64,000 bases of DNA from Siphonodentalium dalli (Eukaryota > Mollusca > Scaphopoda > Gadilida > Siphonodentaliidae). The notes below the pieces were generated by a model. The model saw only the letters and a list, made by a program, of their open reading frames with translations, made no database searches and was not told the origin of the DNA. The stretch covers positions 62,313,127 through 62,377,126 of the forward strand of contig CP136061.1 of NCBI GenBank assembly GCA_032622095.1, given 5' to 3'. The translations under genes and the position numbers were made by a program. Positions 32,627-43,445 of this stretch are shown piece by piece. How positions within the stretch are numbered: position 1 is the first letter of the stretch; the number at the start of each line of letters is the position of its first letter.

Positions 32627-33220
32627 TTAACTGTATGTCAAACTGCGGTTTGAACTTACAATTATATGTTTACGAAGACTATATGTTTAAACTGGAGGTG
32701 AATAATGCAACCAGATGGCTTGGATCATTTGTGGAATATTGTCGGGTCAGTCGTTTCACGCGGTGCTGTCAGTTCTATTAGCAAGTAAAGACCGTGCAGC
32801 TAGGTGATACTGCATCTGCATGAAAATCAGTTGACTTGTAAAATAGCAAGATATCTGTCCAAAACATATAGCACTGCATGTTACTGAAGTACTGTGCATC
32901 AGTTGTGTTTGAGTGGTGTTGGCATATACCAATATGGTAGTAAATATACCACCACACAAAGGGCTTGGTCCATTGATTCACCGGTTGTGTGCCATGCATC
33001 TTGGACTTAGAAAATAACACCAGGATTCTTCCATACAAACACTGAGCATTGCCCATGCACTCTCTATTGAGCTTCGTGGACTTGGCACTTGGTGTTGTAA
33101 ATGACGTTCATTGCGGATGATATTCGAATACTGATAGTCAGAGAGCCAGTCTCTGGACCCATTTGATTGCGTGTTTGTAGATGTTTTCTCTACTTAATTC
33201 TAAGTACGTTGTAGTCAGAA

Positions 33221-33490
33221 TCATACATAATACACAAACTTACTTAGTTCACGATAGCAAACTGTATCGTCATCTTTAATAATTACACGAATCAGTGTAG
33301 TGCCGTCAGCAAATTTAGTCTGAAGACACGACGGATTAATTGACGTAAAGTCTAACGTGTAAAGGGAAACTAGGAAAGTGATCAATAATATACCATGTGG
33401 GACACCAGGAATTGACAGCGGATGAGAAGGATTTGGTATCATTGCAACTGTGTCTGACACACTGGGAGATACCAGGAATGTTACTAAGAT
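33221..33490 (-). pseudogene. LINE reverse-transcriptase palm fragment
   Basis: The minus frame reads LSIPGVPHGILLITFLVSLY, then TLDFTSINPSC, then TKFADGTTLIRVIIKDDDTV and CYRELSKFV. This corresponds to the family motifs GVPQG..LSP..FSLYTND and KFADDTTL. The catalytic FADD is altered to FADG and the glutamine of GVPQG to H, so the enzyme would be dead even if complete. It appears to be a different LINE clade (Rex/CR1-like) from the one at 35.6 kb. 32627-33220 shows no other recognised feature. Confidence 0.65.
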
Positions 33491-33626
33491 CACACACTTG
33501 GGAGTGCATGGATTTGGTTACGTTTATGTTAACGGGACACAATGAATTCGCAGTGGGTAAATGTGCAAAAGTTATAAAAGTCTGTAAAACCACCACCACC
33601 AATATCGTAGTAAGTAGTACGTTCAA

Positions 33627-35279
33627 ATATTTAATTTAAATGTGATTTTGAGAATATTTTTCTATAATTTGACCTTTTCCAATATTTGCCGTCAAGTTCT
33701 GATATAACTTGGGTATAATTGGACACTGATCGGCAATGACACTGTAACAGTTATGGAGCATAGTGAGAAGTAATATTCATATAATAGTAATATAAATAAA
33801 GAGCGTTTCGTGTTGGTATTCCGTGACTATACTGGTTATCGCCCCTTTCATTACAATCAACTCCTAATTATTCTTAGACACGCCCTACTACCTATCACCA
33901 GACAACGTACCTAGGCACTATATCATACACAGAACCAATATTTTCTGCGTGCTGCTGTAATAAATGGACGGGGACCAGTATAAAAGCGCAGGAACTTACC
34001 TTTCTACTTAAGATTGAATTAAGATTGTTTTATGAAACGCGTTCGTGAAACGGAAAAGAAACATCATTCGCCTTACGTCTTAGTCTCTTAGATTAAGTCA
34101 ATCTATAGAGAATCTAAAGTCTTTGCTTCATGAAACTGGGCCCTGTATCTAATTTACCATATAGATCTCCAAATTGATAGAGCGGTTTTGTTGTGAAGCG
34201 AATCGGTGAACATCTGGACAGTGATTCTATGAGAGCATACAACGACATCCTCTCATCGTCGACATCCTCTCATACAACGACATCCTCTCAGTCATCGACT
34301 CACAACACTGCATAATGTTTTAGATTCTTTCTTTGTGGATTCCAGTGATCTGGGGTATCCGGCTGAAGAATCCAACTGCTGACCCACCGGCAGCCATGAG
34401 AAATTTGGGTTAAATTAAGACAAATTAAGCATAAATTTGGTTTCTGGTGATGATATTCATCGCTTTTATTGAGAGAATAATTTGCTACCACCGCTAAACG
34501 CGATCTCCCAACTCTCTTCACGGTGTCCACGCATGTCAATATATATCTCCGGTGGAATTTTTGCTAGCATAAATATGTTTCAAAAATGAAGCAGACGAAA
34601 TTGTAGTTTAGGGGTGTTAAAGACACAGTATATTTAACCGACATTGCGGCACATTTGTTTATAGCTTTCCACTGTATATATGCTCATGTTTCTAATCTAA
34701 CTTACTAGTTGTACTTTAATGTGAAATTTAGTCACTAAATCAATCAATCATAATGTACCATGGCATGCAGCCAGGCACAATATGTCACCGAATCTGCATG
34801 GGATGCAAGCTCAACCACAAAAGTACCCAGTGCGACGCCTGTATATCGCATGATTATAATAGTGGGTCTCAAATACGCGAGTTTTATACATCTCGCCATT
34901 TCAAAGGTGCGAATGTTCGAGTTCCAGATGACATTCTGTCTAGCCAGGGCTGAGTAATATTGATTATATACATAGCACGCGTATTGGAAGTAGATGATTA
35001 CATAATCACCAGCGCTCCCTCCCTCATGCACTCACGCTGATTTGCACTACAACACTATCAATATGATATATCCGTGCACACAAAGGCTGTGCTAGCATCG
35101 TGCAATGAGAAACCCCAAATTATAATCAGACTAACTGAAACAGTCTCCCGAAGGCCCTTCGGGAGCCTTTATTCGGCGTCAGAGAGGTCTGTTGTCATTG
35201 TGAGCTTTAGAGGCATGCGTGTGGCCCATGTGTGCGCTATGTGCATATTTTGATCTTAGACAGAGCCTTTATTCAGCGG
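33627..35279. other. No gene recognised
   Basis: Contains an ATAAAGAGCGTTT motif near 33797, a three-fold short repeat CGACATCCTCTCAT at 34243-34290, and a strong 10-bp hairpin CTCCCGAAGG/CCTTCGGGAG at 35144-35164 (same motif near 54487). Overlapping frames on both strands at 34744-35031 are not called. Confidence 0.45.
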
Positions 35280-35475
35280 TGGCCCCGTTTTTATCGTTTA
35301 AATATTATAATTTAAAAAGAAATTTAAATTAAAATTTATGGAAAACCAACGCCGCTGAAACTTCCTCCAGTGTGCCGCGAGTCACCACACCAAATTTGGT
35401 TGAAATCGGTATAGGGGTCTGGGGAAAAAATCCGAACATAGAGACAGACAGACGTACACATCCTACTCTTTTATA
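35280..35475 (+). repeat. 'AAATTTGGTTGAAATCGG' dispersed family, copy
   Basis: Family order: AT-rich block, CAACGCCG.T.AAAC..CCTCCAG, CGAGTCACCACACC, AAATTTGGTTGAAATCGGT, TCTGGG, GACAGACAGACG, CATCCTACTCTT. Probably the 3' part of a retro- or rolling-circle element; no superfamily assigned. Confidence 0.7.
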
Positions 35476-35955
35476 TATATCTTATTGGCTCCAATTCTGG
35501 AGGGTATACTATATGATTGTGGATCATGCATTTTGATATATTGTACGTGTGACATCATCTATACTAATAAAACTCACTTTTGTTGCTAACATGTTAGTTT
35601 GTTTTGTCCGCATGCATATAATCAATAGCTATATCCTGTTTGATTTAAACATATGTTATTGTATATCAATTATATACATGGGGATTGGGACACAAGTTTT
35701 GTCAACTTAGTGCCGCCCCTCTCCCACACAAAAGGTATAACATAACATTTAAACAAGATGGCAGGATGAAATTGTGAATATTTAAGCAGGGAAACAGATG
35801 TGAATATTTGTACAGAGTGTGCTATGAGTGGAGTTTTATTGTGTCCAGTTTTACCCTCACGTTGTCATAAGTTGTGTCTAAAAAGGCCGGGCATTTAAAT
35901 TTTTAATTGTTTTCAATGACAGGTTGACATAACAGAGAAAAATATATGATCGAAG

Positions 35956-36747
35956 TTACCCAAAACGTTTAGTTGCGTTAATGTAGGACTGTGTAATATG
36001 AAATAGCAATATATTTCTTCTGTGGTCATTTTCAGAGATTCCACAGAGAAGATGCATAATATTTTCTATATGAAAGTTATTTGTTTCAAGTTTGTGGTAA
36101 AATATTCTTCTCTGATTGGTGAACAATGGACAGTGGAAGAAGAAATGACTAGCATCCTCCTTCGGAAAACCACATTGACAATTAGGACTATCAGCTATGT
36201 GATTATTTTGCATGTCACTCTTTAAGTCGCTACAATAGTTTCTGAGTTTACAATGGTTGACACTAACATTCCGATGACCTGTTCTATAAAGTGGATAGGG
36301 TTTTGGAGCAGGGGCGATTATGTTTAAGTGAGTTTTAAAATCGGATATATTTTCAGAATATATGACAAACGAAGGGAGTTTATTCCACTCATGGGTTGTG
36401 TTTAGGGAGAATGATTTCCTATAATGTGCTGTTGTCCAGCGGTACGACTAGAAAAAACGCGGTTGTCTAAAGTTGTACCGGTTGTTTGATACATGTGCCG
36501 CCCGGGCTGGTAGAAGTAGGGTGAGATATTCTGGAGTTTCTTCGTTAGTTATTTTAAAAAGTGTTTGTAGGTGGTGTTTCTCCCTGCGCTCCCTAAGGTT
36601 GGACCACCCCACTTCGAGTAAAACATGTGTGTTGGAGACAGAGCGGGTTAACCCGGTCACTATTCTGGCGGCGTCCACGTGTATACGTTCAAGTTTGTCC
36701 ATCCAGTATTGTGGTGCACAGTCCCAAACTACATCTGCATAATCCAT
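35956..36747 (-). pseudogene. LINE RT C-terminus with CCHC-type knuckle
   Basis: Reads MDYADVVWDCAPQYW, RIVTGLTRSVSNTHVLLEVG (36448-36747), then after a stop FSLNTTHEWNKLPSFV, and finally DSPNCQCGFPKEDASHFFFH with CPLF (35956-36213). The C-x-C-x8-H-x4-C arrangement is the usual terminal knuckle of this clade. Separated from the RT frame by a shift in a run of T. Confidence 0.8.
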
Positions 36748-36765
36748 TATTGGCTGAACGTAAGT

Positions 36766-38450
36766 TTAAAAAAAAAATTCTAACGTGTTTGCACTTAAGC
36801 TGTTTTTGAATCTTCTTAGTTGTGAGATGCGGGACGAAAATCTCTTAATTATATTATTAATGTGATCGTTCCAGTCTAAATTTGATTGAATTTCAACACC
36901 AATGTGTGTATGTGACGTTTCGAAAGAGATGTTTTGGTCTTGGAATACAAGTGTGGGGTTCGTTTGTTTGCCCGATAACGAGAAAGATATTGCTTTGGTT
37001 TTCGATGGATTGAAATTTACCAGCCATTTGCGCGCCCAATTTGATATTGATTTTAGTTCTTGATTTAGATCGAATTCAAGGATGGTCAGGTCGTAATGAG
37101 ATGCGATAATGCATGTGTCGTCGGCGTACATTCTAGTTGTTGAGATAAGGTTATCCGGGAGATCATTTATGTAGGATAAGAACAGAAAAGGTCCGAGTTT
37201 TGACCCTTGAGGCACTCCAGCGGGGACCAATTCGAACTCGGAGTATGTATTATTCACCAAGACTCTTTGTTGTCTGTTAAAAAGATAGTCCTCCAACCAA
37301 ATGGACAGCTGACCAGAAATTCCGTACCTGTCTAATTTATGTATCAAACCCTTGTGCCAGACCCTCTCGAACGCCTTTGAGATATCACAAAAAATAGCAC
37401 AGGTGTGCAAGTTGTTGTCGAGGCTCTGACATAAGTTATGATACATATCCAGAAGTTGATATGTTGTATTATGTCCGGATTGGTGTCGATATAGGAGGCA
37501 GTTCTCGTCGAAGAATACATTAATATATTTGAGTACCGTTTTTTCGAAAACTTTTCCAAGGATAGGTAGAAGTGAAATTGGGCGATAATTTAAACAGTCC
37601 GCGGGATCTCCTTTTTTAAATATAGGTATTACGTTAGCTTTCTTCCAGTTCGACGGAAATTTGCCCATATTTAGCGATTTCTTGAAGAGTAATAGAAGCG
37701 GAGTGGCAACAGCAGTTGCCGTTCCTTTCAACATTTTAGCATTAATTCCATCGTAGCCCAGAGCTTTATTTGTTTTGAGGTTTTCGATTACTGTAACAAT
37801 ATCTGCGTGTGAAATGGGAATATCGGTGAGATTATTGCCGCACCTGAGAGGAAAATCTGGTAGTTGATGTCCTTTATCTTTTATAGATGAATTTTGGATA
37901 AAGTTTGCGTTCAGAAGTCTAGCTTTATCGATGTCATTGCTGGCGTATGAAACTCCATTTGCTGTGACTTCGCCGTTAGCCGAATAATGTGGTGGTATTT
38001 TGTTTGTTTTCTTCTTATTCCAAAGGTAATTGATGATTTGCCACAAATCTCTAGATGATGGCGAGTCATTAACTCTTTCATCGAGATGTTCTTCGAATTT
38101 TGCTTTCTCATGTTTTTTCATGTTGTTTACTCTATTTCGTGATTTTTTGTATTTTTTCCAGTTTAGATCGGTACTACGTTTGAGTGCAATCGATCTGAAT
38201 CTATTGCGTTTCCGTAGCTCGCGACGAATTTCTGAGTTGAACCAGATTTTGTCTTTAGTTCGAATAGTGACTGTCGAGGTCGGGATGGTTTCGTGCATAA
38301 TTTCAAGGAATTTATCATAAAATACTGCTACAGCTGTGTCAACGTCCGCCGTTGGTCGGAGGAGACTATCCCAATTTATATCATTTATTAAGGAGGTAGC
38401 CCTACTGAAGTCGGCGTGTTTGTAGTTCCAAATAGTTCTTTGGAAGGATG
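36766..38450 (-). pseudogene. LINE reverse transcriptase, largely open
   Basis: A 510-codon open frame (36766-38298) contains KKANVIPIFKKGDP and YRPISLLPILGKVFEK (residues about 219-253), CAIFCDISKAFERVWHKGL (about 300-318), GVPQGSKLGPFLFLSYIND (about 361-379) and RMYADDTCII with the catalytic YADD (about 389-398). The frame continues upstream past its first ATG to about 38450 (WNYKHADFSRATSLIND), where a frameshift separates it from the endonuclease. The catalytic residues are intact, so decay is recent. Confidence 0.9.
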
Positions 38451-39475
38451 GGTGGCAGAGTTGTCGTAAGAAAGAGTCGCATAGACACCATAGTGATCTG
38501 ATACTTCGAAATCTATAATATCTGCATCACGGACACTTAGATCTCCACATACAAGAATTGGGTCAAGTAAGGTCTGAGAGTCTTCGGTAACTCTTGTTGG
38601 AGTTTTAATCACATTTCTAATGGAGTAATAATCGATAATTGTGCTTAGTTTGGAATTGGGGTCCAACATATTAGAGTTAAAGTCACCAAGCATGACCATA
38701 TTTGGTGTAATTTCCAGAGTTTCATGAATTGCGTTGTCGAAAAGATTCCAGTAATTTGTATCACATAACGCATCGGACCGGTATGATAATGCCAAGATGA
38801 TATGACATCTTGCCGACTGGATGTCGAACCACATTATGGACGAATCAAATTCTAGGACATCCCGACGGGAGTATACTAAGTGTTCTGCAAAATATATGCA
38901 TATACCACCGCCATATTGATCACGATCTTCTCGGATGGGGGTTCTATTAGAAATAAACTCGACAAAGTAAAAGATCTTATCAGTGAATATGATGTTCTAT
39001 GTTTTACTGAAACGCATCTTGATGTCACACACCCCTCTGAAAATTTACTAATAGATGGCTTTATAAAGCCATCTATTAGTAAATTTTCAGAGGGGTGTGT
39101 GACATCAAGATGCGTTTCAGTAAAACATAGAACATCATATTCACTGATAAGATCTTTTACTTTGTCGAGTTTATTTCTAATACTTCGAATGTTTTGGTGG
39201 TATAATGTCAGGGTGCCCAGATCGTGGCTATTTGATTTGTTGTTTCGATTGACATTCCTTGCACCGTCGATATGTGTTGGGCCTGGGTTGGGATCGACCG
39301 TACCGGACAGCACAAGTAGAATGGAAATAACCAATAAGATTAATGGAAGTCGTATGCTCACACCTCTTAAAGTGGTATGTCTCTGTTTATGCTTGCTCTG
39401 TGACGGCCAAATTAGTTTCTTATTTATATCAAAAAGTCCCGTGGCCGTGCGATGCTGTATAGCTGACGTACCCAT
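38388..39475 (-). pseudogene. LINE N-terminus and APE endonuclease, broken by inverted duplication
   Basis: From MGTSAIQHRT at 39475 the frame has a hydrophobic stretch (residues 42-57) then GTVDPNPGP (58-66), then LYHQNIRSIRNKLDKV and DVLCFTETHLD with the endonuclease glutamate. A 119-bp inverted duplicate (38945-39063) breaks the domain. Correct sense resumes with REDRDQYGGGICIYF near 38930, then MLGDFNSNM and SDHYGVYATL (38388-38834), the family's GDFN and SDH boxes. Without the duplicate and a frameshift the domain would be near complete. Confidence 0.85.
38945..39182. repeat. Perfect 119-bp palindrome with no spacer
   Basis: The arms 38945-39063 and 39064-39182 are exact reverse complements meeting at GGCTTTA/TAAAGCC. 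The right arm is the LINE's own endonuclease sequence; the left arm is the extra copy, since normal LINE sequence resumes at 38944 and below. Confidence 0.95.
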
Positions 39476-39942
39476 TTATTTGCCGGGCACACCAAAGAAC
39501 AACATCGCGCGGCCGTGTGTGATTTTGTTCCTGCATAATGACAAGAGGTGAGATATATGGGCACAAAGAGACTCACTGACGCCGGATGAAGTGCAACTGT
39601 GGAGATTTGAAAATAAGGAGTAACAGTTGATGTTGGTGAGATAGCAATAGGTCAATAGGACTTGCAAATACATGAGAACAACATGCAAAAATAATGAAAA
39701 ACATATGTACAGGTAATGTTCGGATGATGACATGTATGCAAACATGTATCTAATGATGATGATTTGGTTTGAATAACCAAAACTAGACTGGGGCTTCGGA
39801 TTGGGAGTTCAGTTTATTCTGGGAGACGCGCGAGTTGGAATATACGACAGAAATTAGGATATACGACAGAAATTAGGCACTACCACAAGTCGACGGAGAT
39901 ATACATCTGGGCAAAAACAAATAAAAACAAAAAATAATAAAG

Positions 39943-39978
<36 letters not shown>

Positions 39979-40582
39979 AAAATAAAAATTATAGCTATGT
40001 CCTGTTGACCTTTGATGTTTTGAAAGGGCACTAATAAATTTTATTTAACTAAATATTTTAATATATACCCAAAATGGTTGCAATCTGGTCGGTGAAAATT
40101 GAAACACGTAAATTGAGCCGTAAAGTGTCAGGAGATAGATGCCGTTGATCTGAGATCACTTAAAAGGACAAATATGAGCAATAAAGAGCGCCCTTATCAG
40201 CTTAGAAGGTATGTAGGAAAATTGGTAAATGTGATTCACCTGACCAGATGATTGTCATATGATGGGCGCCTTAGGCTTAAAGGGGGCTAATCAATGATAT
40301 ATGATGAATAAAGAGCATTTATCCGGGAACATTTGTACACAACAATAAAATGACGCGGGGAATGTCACGGGATAGGTGCTGTTGACCCCAAAATGATTCA
40401 GAGGCACTAATAATTAACAATAAAGAGCGTTTAATATTGACTTAAAAGATATGTGTAACTTTATTCATAGCATGGAATATGTGCTGTTTGCAACAGATGA
40501 TTAATTATTATTTTAAATGACTTGAAGGGCCACTAATAAATTGCGCATTCTTCACCCGAGCAATGCCAGGTACCCCAGTTAG

Positions 40583-40998
40583 TATTATTATAATACTGTC
40601 ATATAAGTGGACTATACTATTTAGTTTCACGAGACAACCGATATTGTATATGTTCCATAATTGGGAGGTTTGGATCGGGAACCTTTAACTTCACACTTCA
40701 TTTGCTGTCAGTTACCAACGTTCTCGCACATCTATACGGATGGACCGTGTCCATCCGAGCACATAACGTCTGGCAATCATGTGCATTCTTCATCAGACCG
40801 TTGGTAGCTAACAGTGACTGTTTAAAGTTAGAAGTAATCCAAACGTTTTGTTTGAGAAAAATCAAGTTTAGTGGCATGTTAATTGTAACGTGTGTCAGCT
40901 GGCACACAGCCAACACGTATATATATACGTATGCACGATCATTAGATTCAGATTTATTGTGACCGACTTGTAACGAAATTTGCACCTAATGCGCATAA
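40583..40998. other. No recognisable feature
   Basis: Overlapping frames of 86 and 95 codons on opposite strands (40698-40985) lack any recognised domain. Confidence 0.45.
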
Positions 40999-41549
40999 GA
41001 TTGTCCATTAATAAATGGACAATCCGTACCTAAAGTTTCATTAATTAACTGGTCACATCCTATACCACGCGTGGCACGCGAGCTTTGGATTGTCCACTAA
41101 ATCACGACATATATAGATAAACCTGCACGTTAGCTTCATATTTAATCTGAAGGGTAATAACTCTATAAAGAATGTACCTTTACTAAATAACGGCGATTGT
41201 ATGAGAAATTGCAACACCACAATAGATCAACTCTGGTGAAATATAACTCAAATTCTTCTATTGGGTGGGTGGGGTTTGGGGGAGTTTTTGGTGTAACGCT
41301 CTTTTAAAAACACTTCTTCAAATATGTCCGTTATTTCGTCAAAAACACTTCTTCAAATATCTCCGTTATTTAGTCAAAAACACTTCTTCAAATATCTCCG
41401 TTATTTAGTTAATACAAATTAAATTAAATGATTAGCGTTAATGGTTTCTTTCTAAATGGACAATCGACCACGCGTGCCACGCGTGGTCGGATTGACCATT
41501 AATTAATGAACATTTAGGTACGGATTGTCCATTTATTAATGGCCAATCC
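40999..41549. mobile_element. TIR element with about 100-bp arms of nested palindromes
   Basis: The left arm begins ATTGTCCATTAATAAATGGA and continues CAATCCGTACCTAAA, ATTAATTAA, CCACGCGTGGCACGCG; the right arm (about 41455-41549) is its reverse complement. TTGTCCATT.AATGGACAA and CCACGCGTGG are palindromes in their own right. A three-copy 35-bp repeat lies in the middle. No duplication is clear. Confidence 0.75.
41306..41410. repeat. 35-bp repeat, three copies
   Basis: AAAAACACTTCTTCAAATAT followed by [C/G]TCCGTTATTTAGTC repeats exactly three times. Confidence 0.9.
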
Positions 41550-42563
41550 TTAATTACCTGGCAATTTGTCACAAAGAAGAATAATCCAGGAGAAAATGTG
41601 CAGTGGCCAGTAAACGCTACATGATGTGTGTGGCCATTAAGAGAATGCGATGTTCTTGCGCGGACCGGTATGTGTTGCTTGAAGTCTGCTGTCCGTGTCG
41701 ATTATCGAACTGTGGATATTGTCACATGATGCAACTATCGCTTTCAAGTGTTTCTACATACACATGTAAAGCGAGCACGTTTTTCATCACAAAATTAGGT
41801 GAATTTTCCGGCCATTTATATGTTATAATAATGACATACGATACAAGTTAGACGTACGTGTATGTGTAACTTAAAATGGTTAGCGACACGTATAGTATGT
41901 ATATAGACATACTATACACGGACCACTATAGGTATATCGATAGAGCAGCAGACAGAACACTATAATTAACATGCACCTCCGCTAGTCTTATGTACTAGTT
42001 ATGTTATGCATGAAGTAATCCGATTCAAAATAATTCAGAGTATAATATACAAGCAATGATAGCAGCAGTTATAAGGCTGCCAGGTAAACAATGTGCGCAT
42101 GTGTATTTCCCGGTTTATTGTAAATGACAGACAGCTGCCCGGAAGTGATTATTATCCCACAGTGTGCATGATCACCTCCGCAAACACCCGAAACAATCAT
42201 TCTGGCGACCGCAGAAATTTAAAAAGGCAGCGCTATGCCCCAGACGCATTGATTGGAGAGAGTTTATCGAGACGAGTTAACAGCCAGACGATGGGGAACA
42301 CTATATCATGCTAACAGTCATGTTAGAAATCGAAGGGGTCTACACGGAAGCAGACGCGATTAACAAAAAAAGCATACCGCCGCAACAAATCGGAAATATC
42401 CACATACACGGATTGCGATGACGGTGAATTTTTTTAAAAGATGCCCCTTGGATTATAATTACGACCGACGCGAAATGCAACACATGCCAGTGATTATCGG
42501 TTATAATTAGTGGTTGTTTCATCTTCGCCGACACTCAGGCATGTTGGACCTCGCGCACAAGGT
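41550..42563 (+). other. Upstream region / probable 5' UTR of the GPCR gene
   Basis: No transposon is recognised. No firm TATA box or start site can be assigned. A short inverted pair at 41883-41922 (CGTATAGTATGT/ACATACTATACACG) is present. Frames at 41603-41851 and 42093-42314 are not called. Confidence 0.35.
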
Positions 42564-42921
42564 ATGAGCGAAAGTGACTTTGGTGCTTTGGTGTACAACG
42601 AAAATTTCACATTCCATGGGAGAAATGGGACGGCGTTTTTGCAAACAACCTTTCCTTTGGACACAGGAATGGAAGTTTCAACTGACGCCCTCGAGTTCCG
42701 AGGATCGATCGAGGATTATCTCAGACAAACCATTGGTGAAAAAAGAAAGGATTTGCCGTCGGTCGTTGTTCTCATTATAGTCTATGGAATAATATTCGTA
42801 ACGGGTGTTATTGGAAATGTGTGCACATGTATCGTTATTGCAAAGAATTCGTACATGCACACCGTTACTAATTACTATTTATTCAGTTTGGCAGTTTCTG
42901 ATGTTTTAACGCTACTGTTAG
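42564..42921 (+). CDS. First coding exon of a neuromedin-U/pyrokinin/CAPA-like neuropeptide GPCR
   Basis: The exon encodes 119 residues from the first in-frame ATG (MSESDFGALVYNENFTF). Residues 1-66 form an extracellular tail with N-glycosylation sequons NFT (14) and NGT (21) and no signal peptide. TM1 spans about 67-92 and holds the class-A GN pair (84-85, in GVIGNVC). It is followed by the MHTVTNYYLFSLAVSDVLTL intracellular loop and TM2, with the conserved LAVSD aspartate at 113 and the LLLG ending. The exon stops at TTAG|GTAAGT in phase 1, right after LLLG. As I recall, NMU/pyrokinin/CAPA receptors also have an intron there, before MPxExYxxW. The product would be a plasma-membrane Gq-type peptide receptor. 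Galanin/thyrotropin-releasing-type receptors are less likely alternatives. No second exon is visible downstream. Confidence 0.8.
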
Positions 42922-42946
42922 GTAAGTTTAACCGATATATCTGCAT

Positions 42947-42982
42947 GTGACCCTACTTTATTTGGTTTGGAAGTAGGGTCAC
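42947..42982. repeat. 12-bp stem hairpin just inside intron 1
   Basis: GTGACCCTACTT pairs perfectly with AAGTAGGGTCAC across a 12-base loop, 26 bases after the exon boundary. It may be a small MITE remnant or could affect donor use; function unknown. 42983-43359 has nothing else recognised. Confidence 0.7.
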
Positions 42983-43359
42983 CTGATTTTTAACTTTTTT
43001 CTATTAATCGCGAATAGTGCAGTTGCTAACACATTGTGCGGTATGTGTATTGTTCACAATATACATACACGAAACAATCCTCAATTGAGAGCATGTACAA
43101 TTTAATCACCAATTATCAGATTTTGCATCGTATAAGACGATTCCTGTCACTTTATTTTTATTAACTATGTTCTACTTTCCGTATAGAAGTAAGTGAAACG
43201 CTCTTTCCTGTTACTACTTTGGGAAGAAAATGAAAAGAAATGCACTTAATTATTACATACTATATATGTGCAAGTGACACCGAAGTCCGTTTTTATTTCT
43301 TTTCTATGTGATGTATTTTGACACTTCCAATTTTTTTTATTTTTTTTCTTCCTTTTTTT

Positions 43360-43445
43360 AAACATATTTTATTTGTAATAATACAAAGTGGATTGGGGCA
43401 CAGTTACATAACTTAATGAGCCCCTCTCCAGTATACATTGTTACA
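43360..43445 (-). mobile_element. LINE 3'-end fragment
   Basis: On the minus strand it ends GTGCCCCAATCCACTTTG, ATTACAAATAAAATATGTTT. It resembles the 3' ends at 35641-35745 and 45351-45425. Only the last 85 bp are similar, so it may belong to a sister family. 43446-43794 shows no other feature. Confidence 0.5.

Larger units (their letters stand above)
35641..39990 (-). mobile_element. CR1/Jockey-like LINE, about 4.35 kb, inserted in the Helitron
   Basis: A duplicated ATAGCTAT.TCCTGTT of 16 bp (35625-35640 and 39991-40006, one mismatch) brackets the element, typical of target-primed insertion. The minus strand encodes in order a hydrophobic leader with an NPGP motif, an APE endonuclease, an RT and a C-terminal cysteine knuckle. 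The last 85 bp (left side) resemble the fragments at 43360-43445 and 45351-45425. The 5' side near 39938-39975 has an AAT microsatellite and a doubled GATATACGACAGAAATTAGG-like motif (39842-39880). It is inactive: frameshifts near 38440 and 36770, a stop near 36450, and an inverted duplication in the endonuclease. Confidence 0.9.
35558..40582 (+). mobile_element. Helitron interrupted by a nearly full-length LINE
   Basis: The 5' end TCTATACTAATAAAAC follows an A at 35557. The 3' end ACCCGAGCAATGCCAGGTAC, CCCAGTTAG precedes a T at 40583; the ancestral CTAG has become TTAG and the hairpin has decayed. Removing the LINE (35641-39990) leaves about 660 bp of non-autonomous Helitron. Its right part contains three AATAAAGAGC-type repeats (near 40181, 40306 and 40420) in diverged tandem units of about 120 bp. 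No Rep/helicase coding is present. Confidence 0.7.

Noticed and set aside
32756-33056. Possible piggyBac-transposase-like peptide (KMHGTQPVNQWTKPF) on the minus strand
   Set aside because: Vague resemblance only; not continuous with a catalytic domain and not supported by the neighbouring RT fragment. A profile search for DDE_Tnp_1_7 would decide.
38880-39551. 223-codon plus-strand frame
   Set aside because: It exists only because the endonuclease segment is inverted there; part is antisense LINE.
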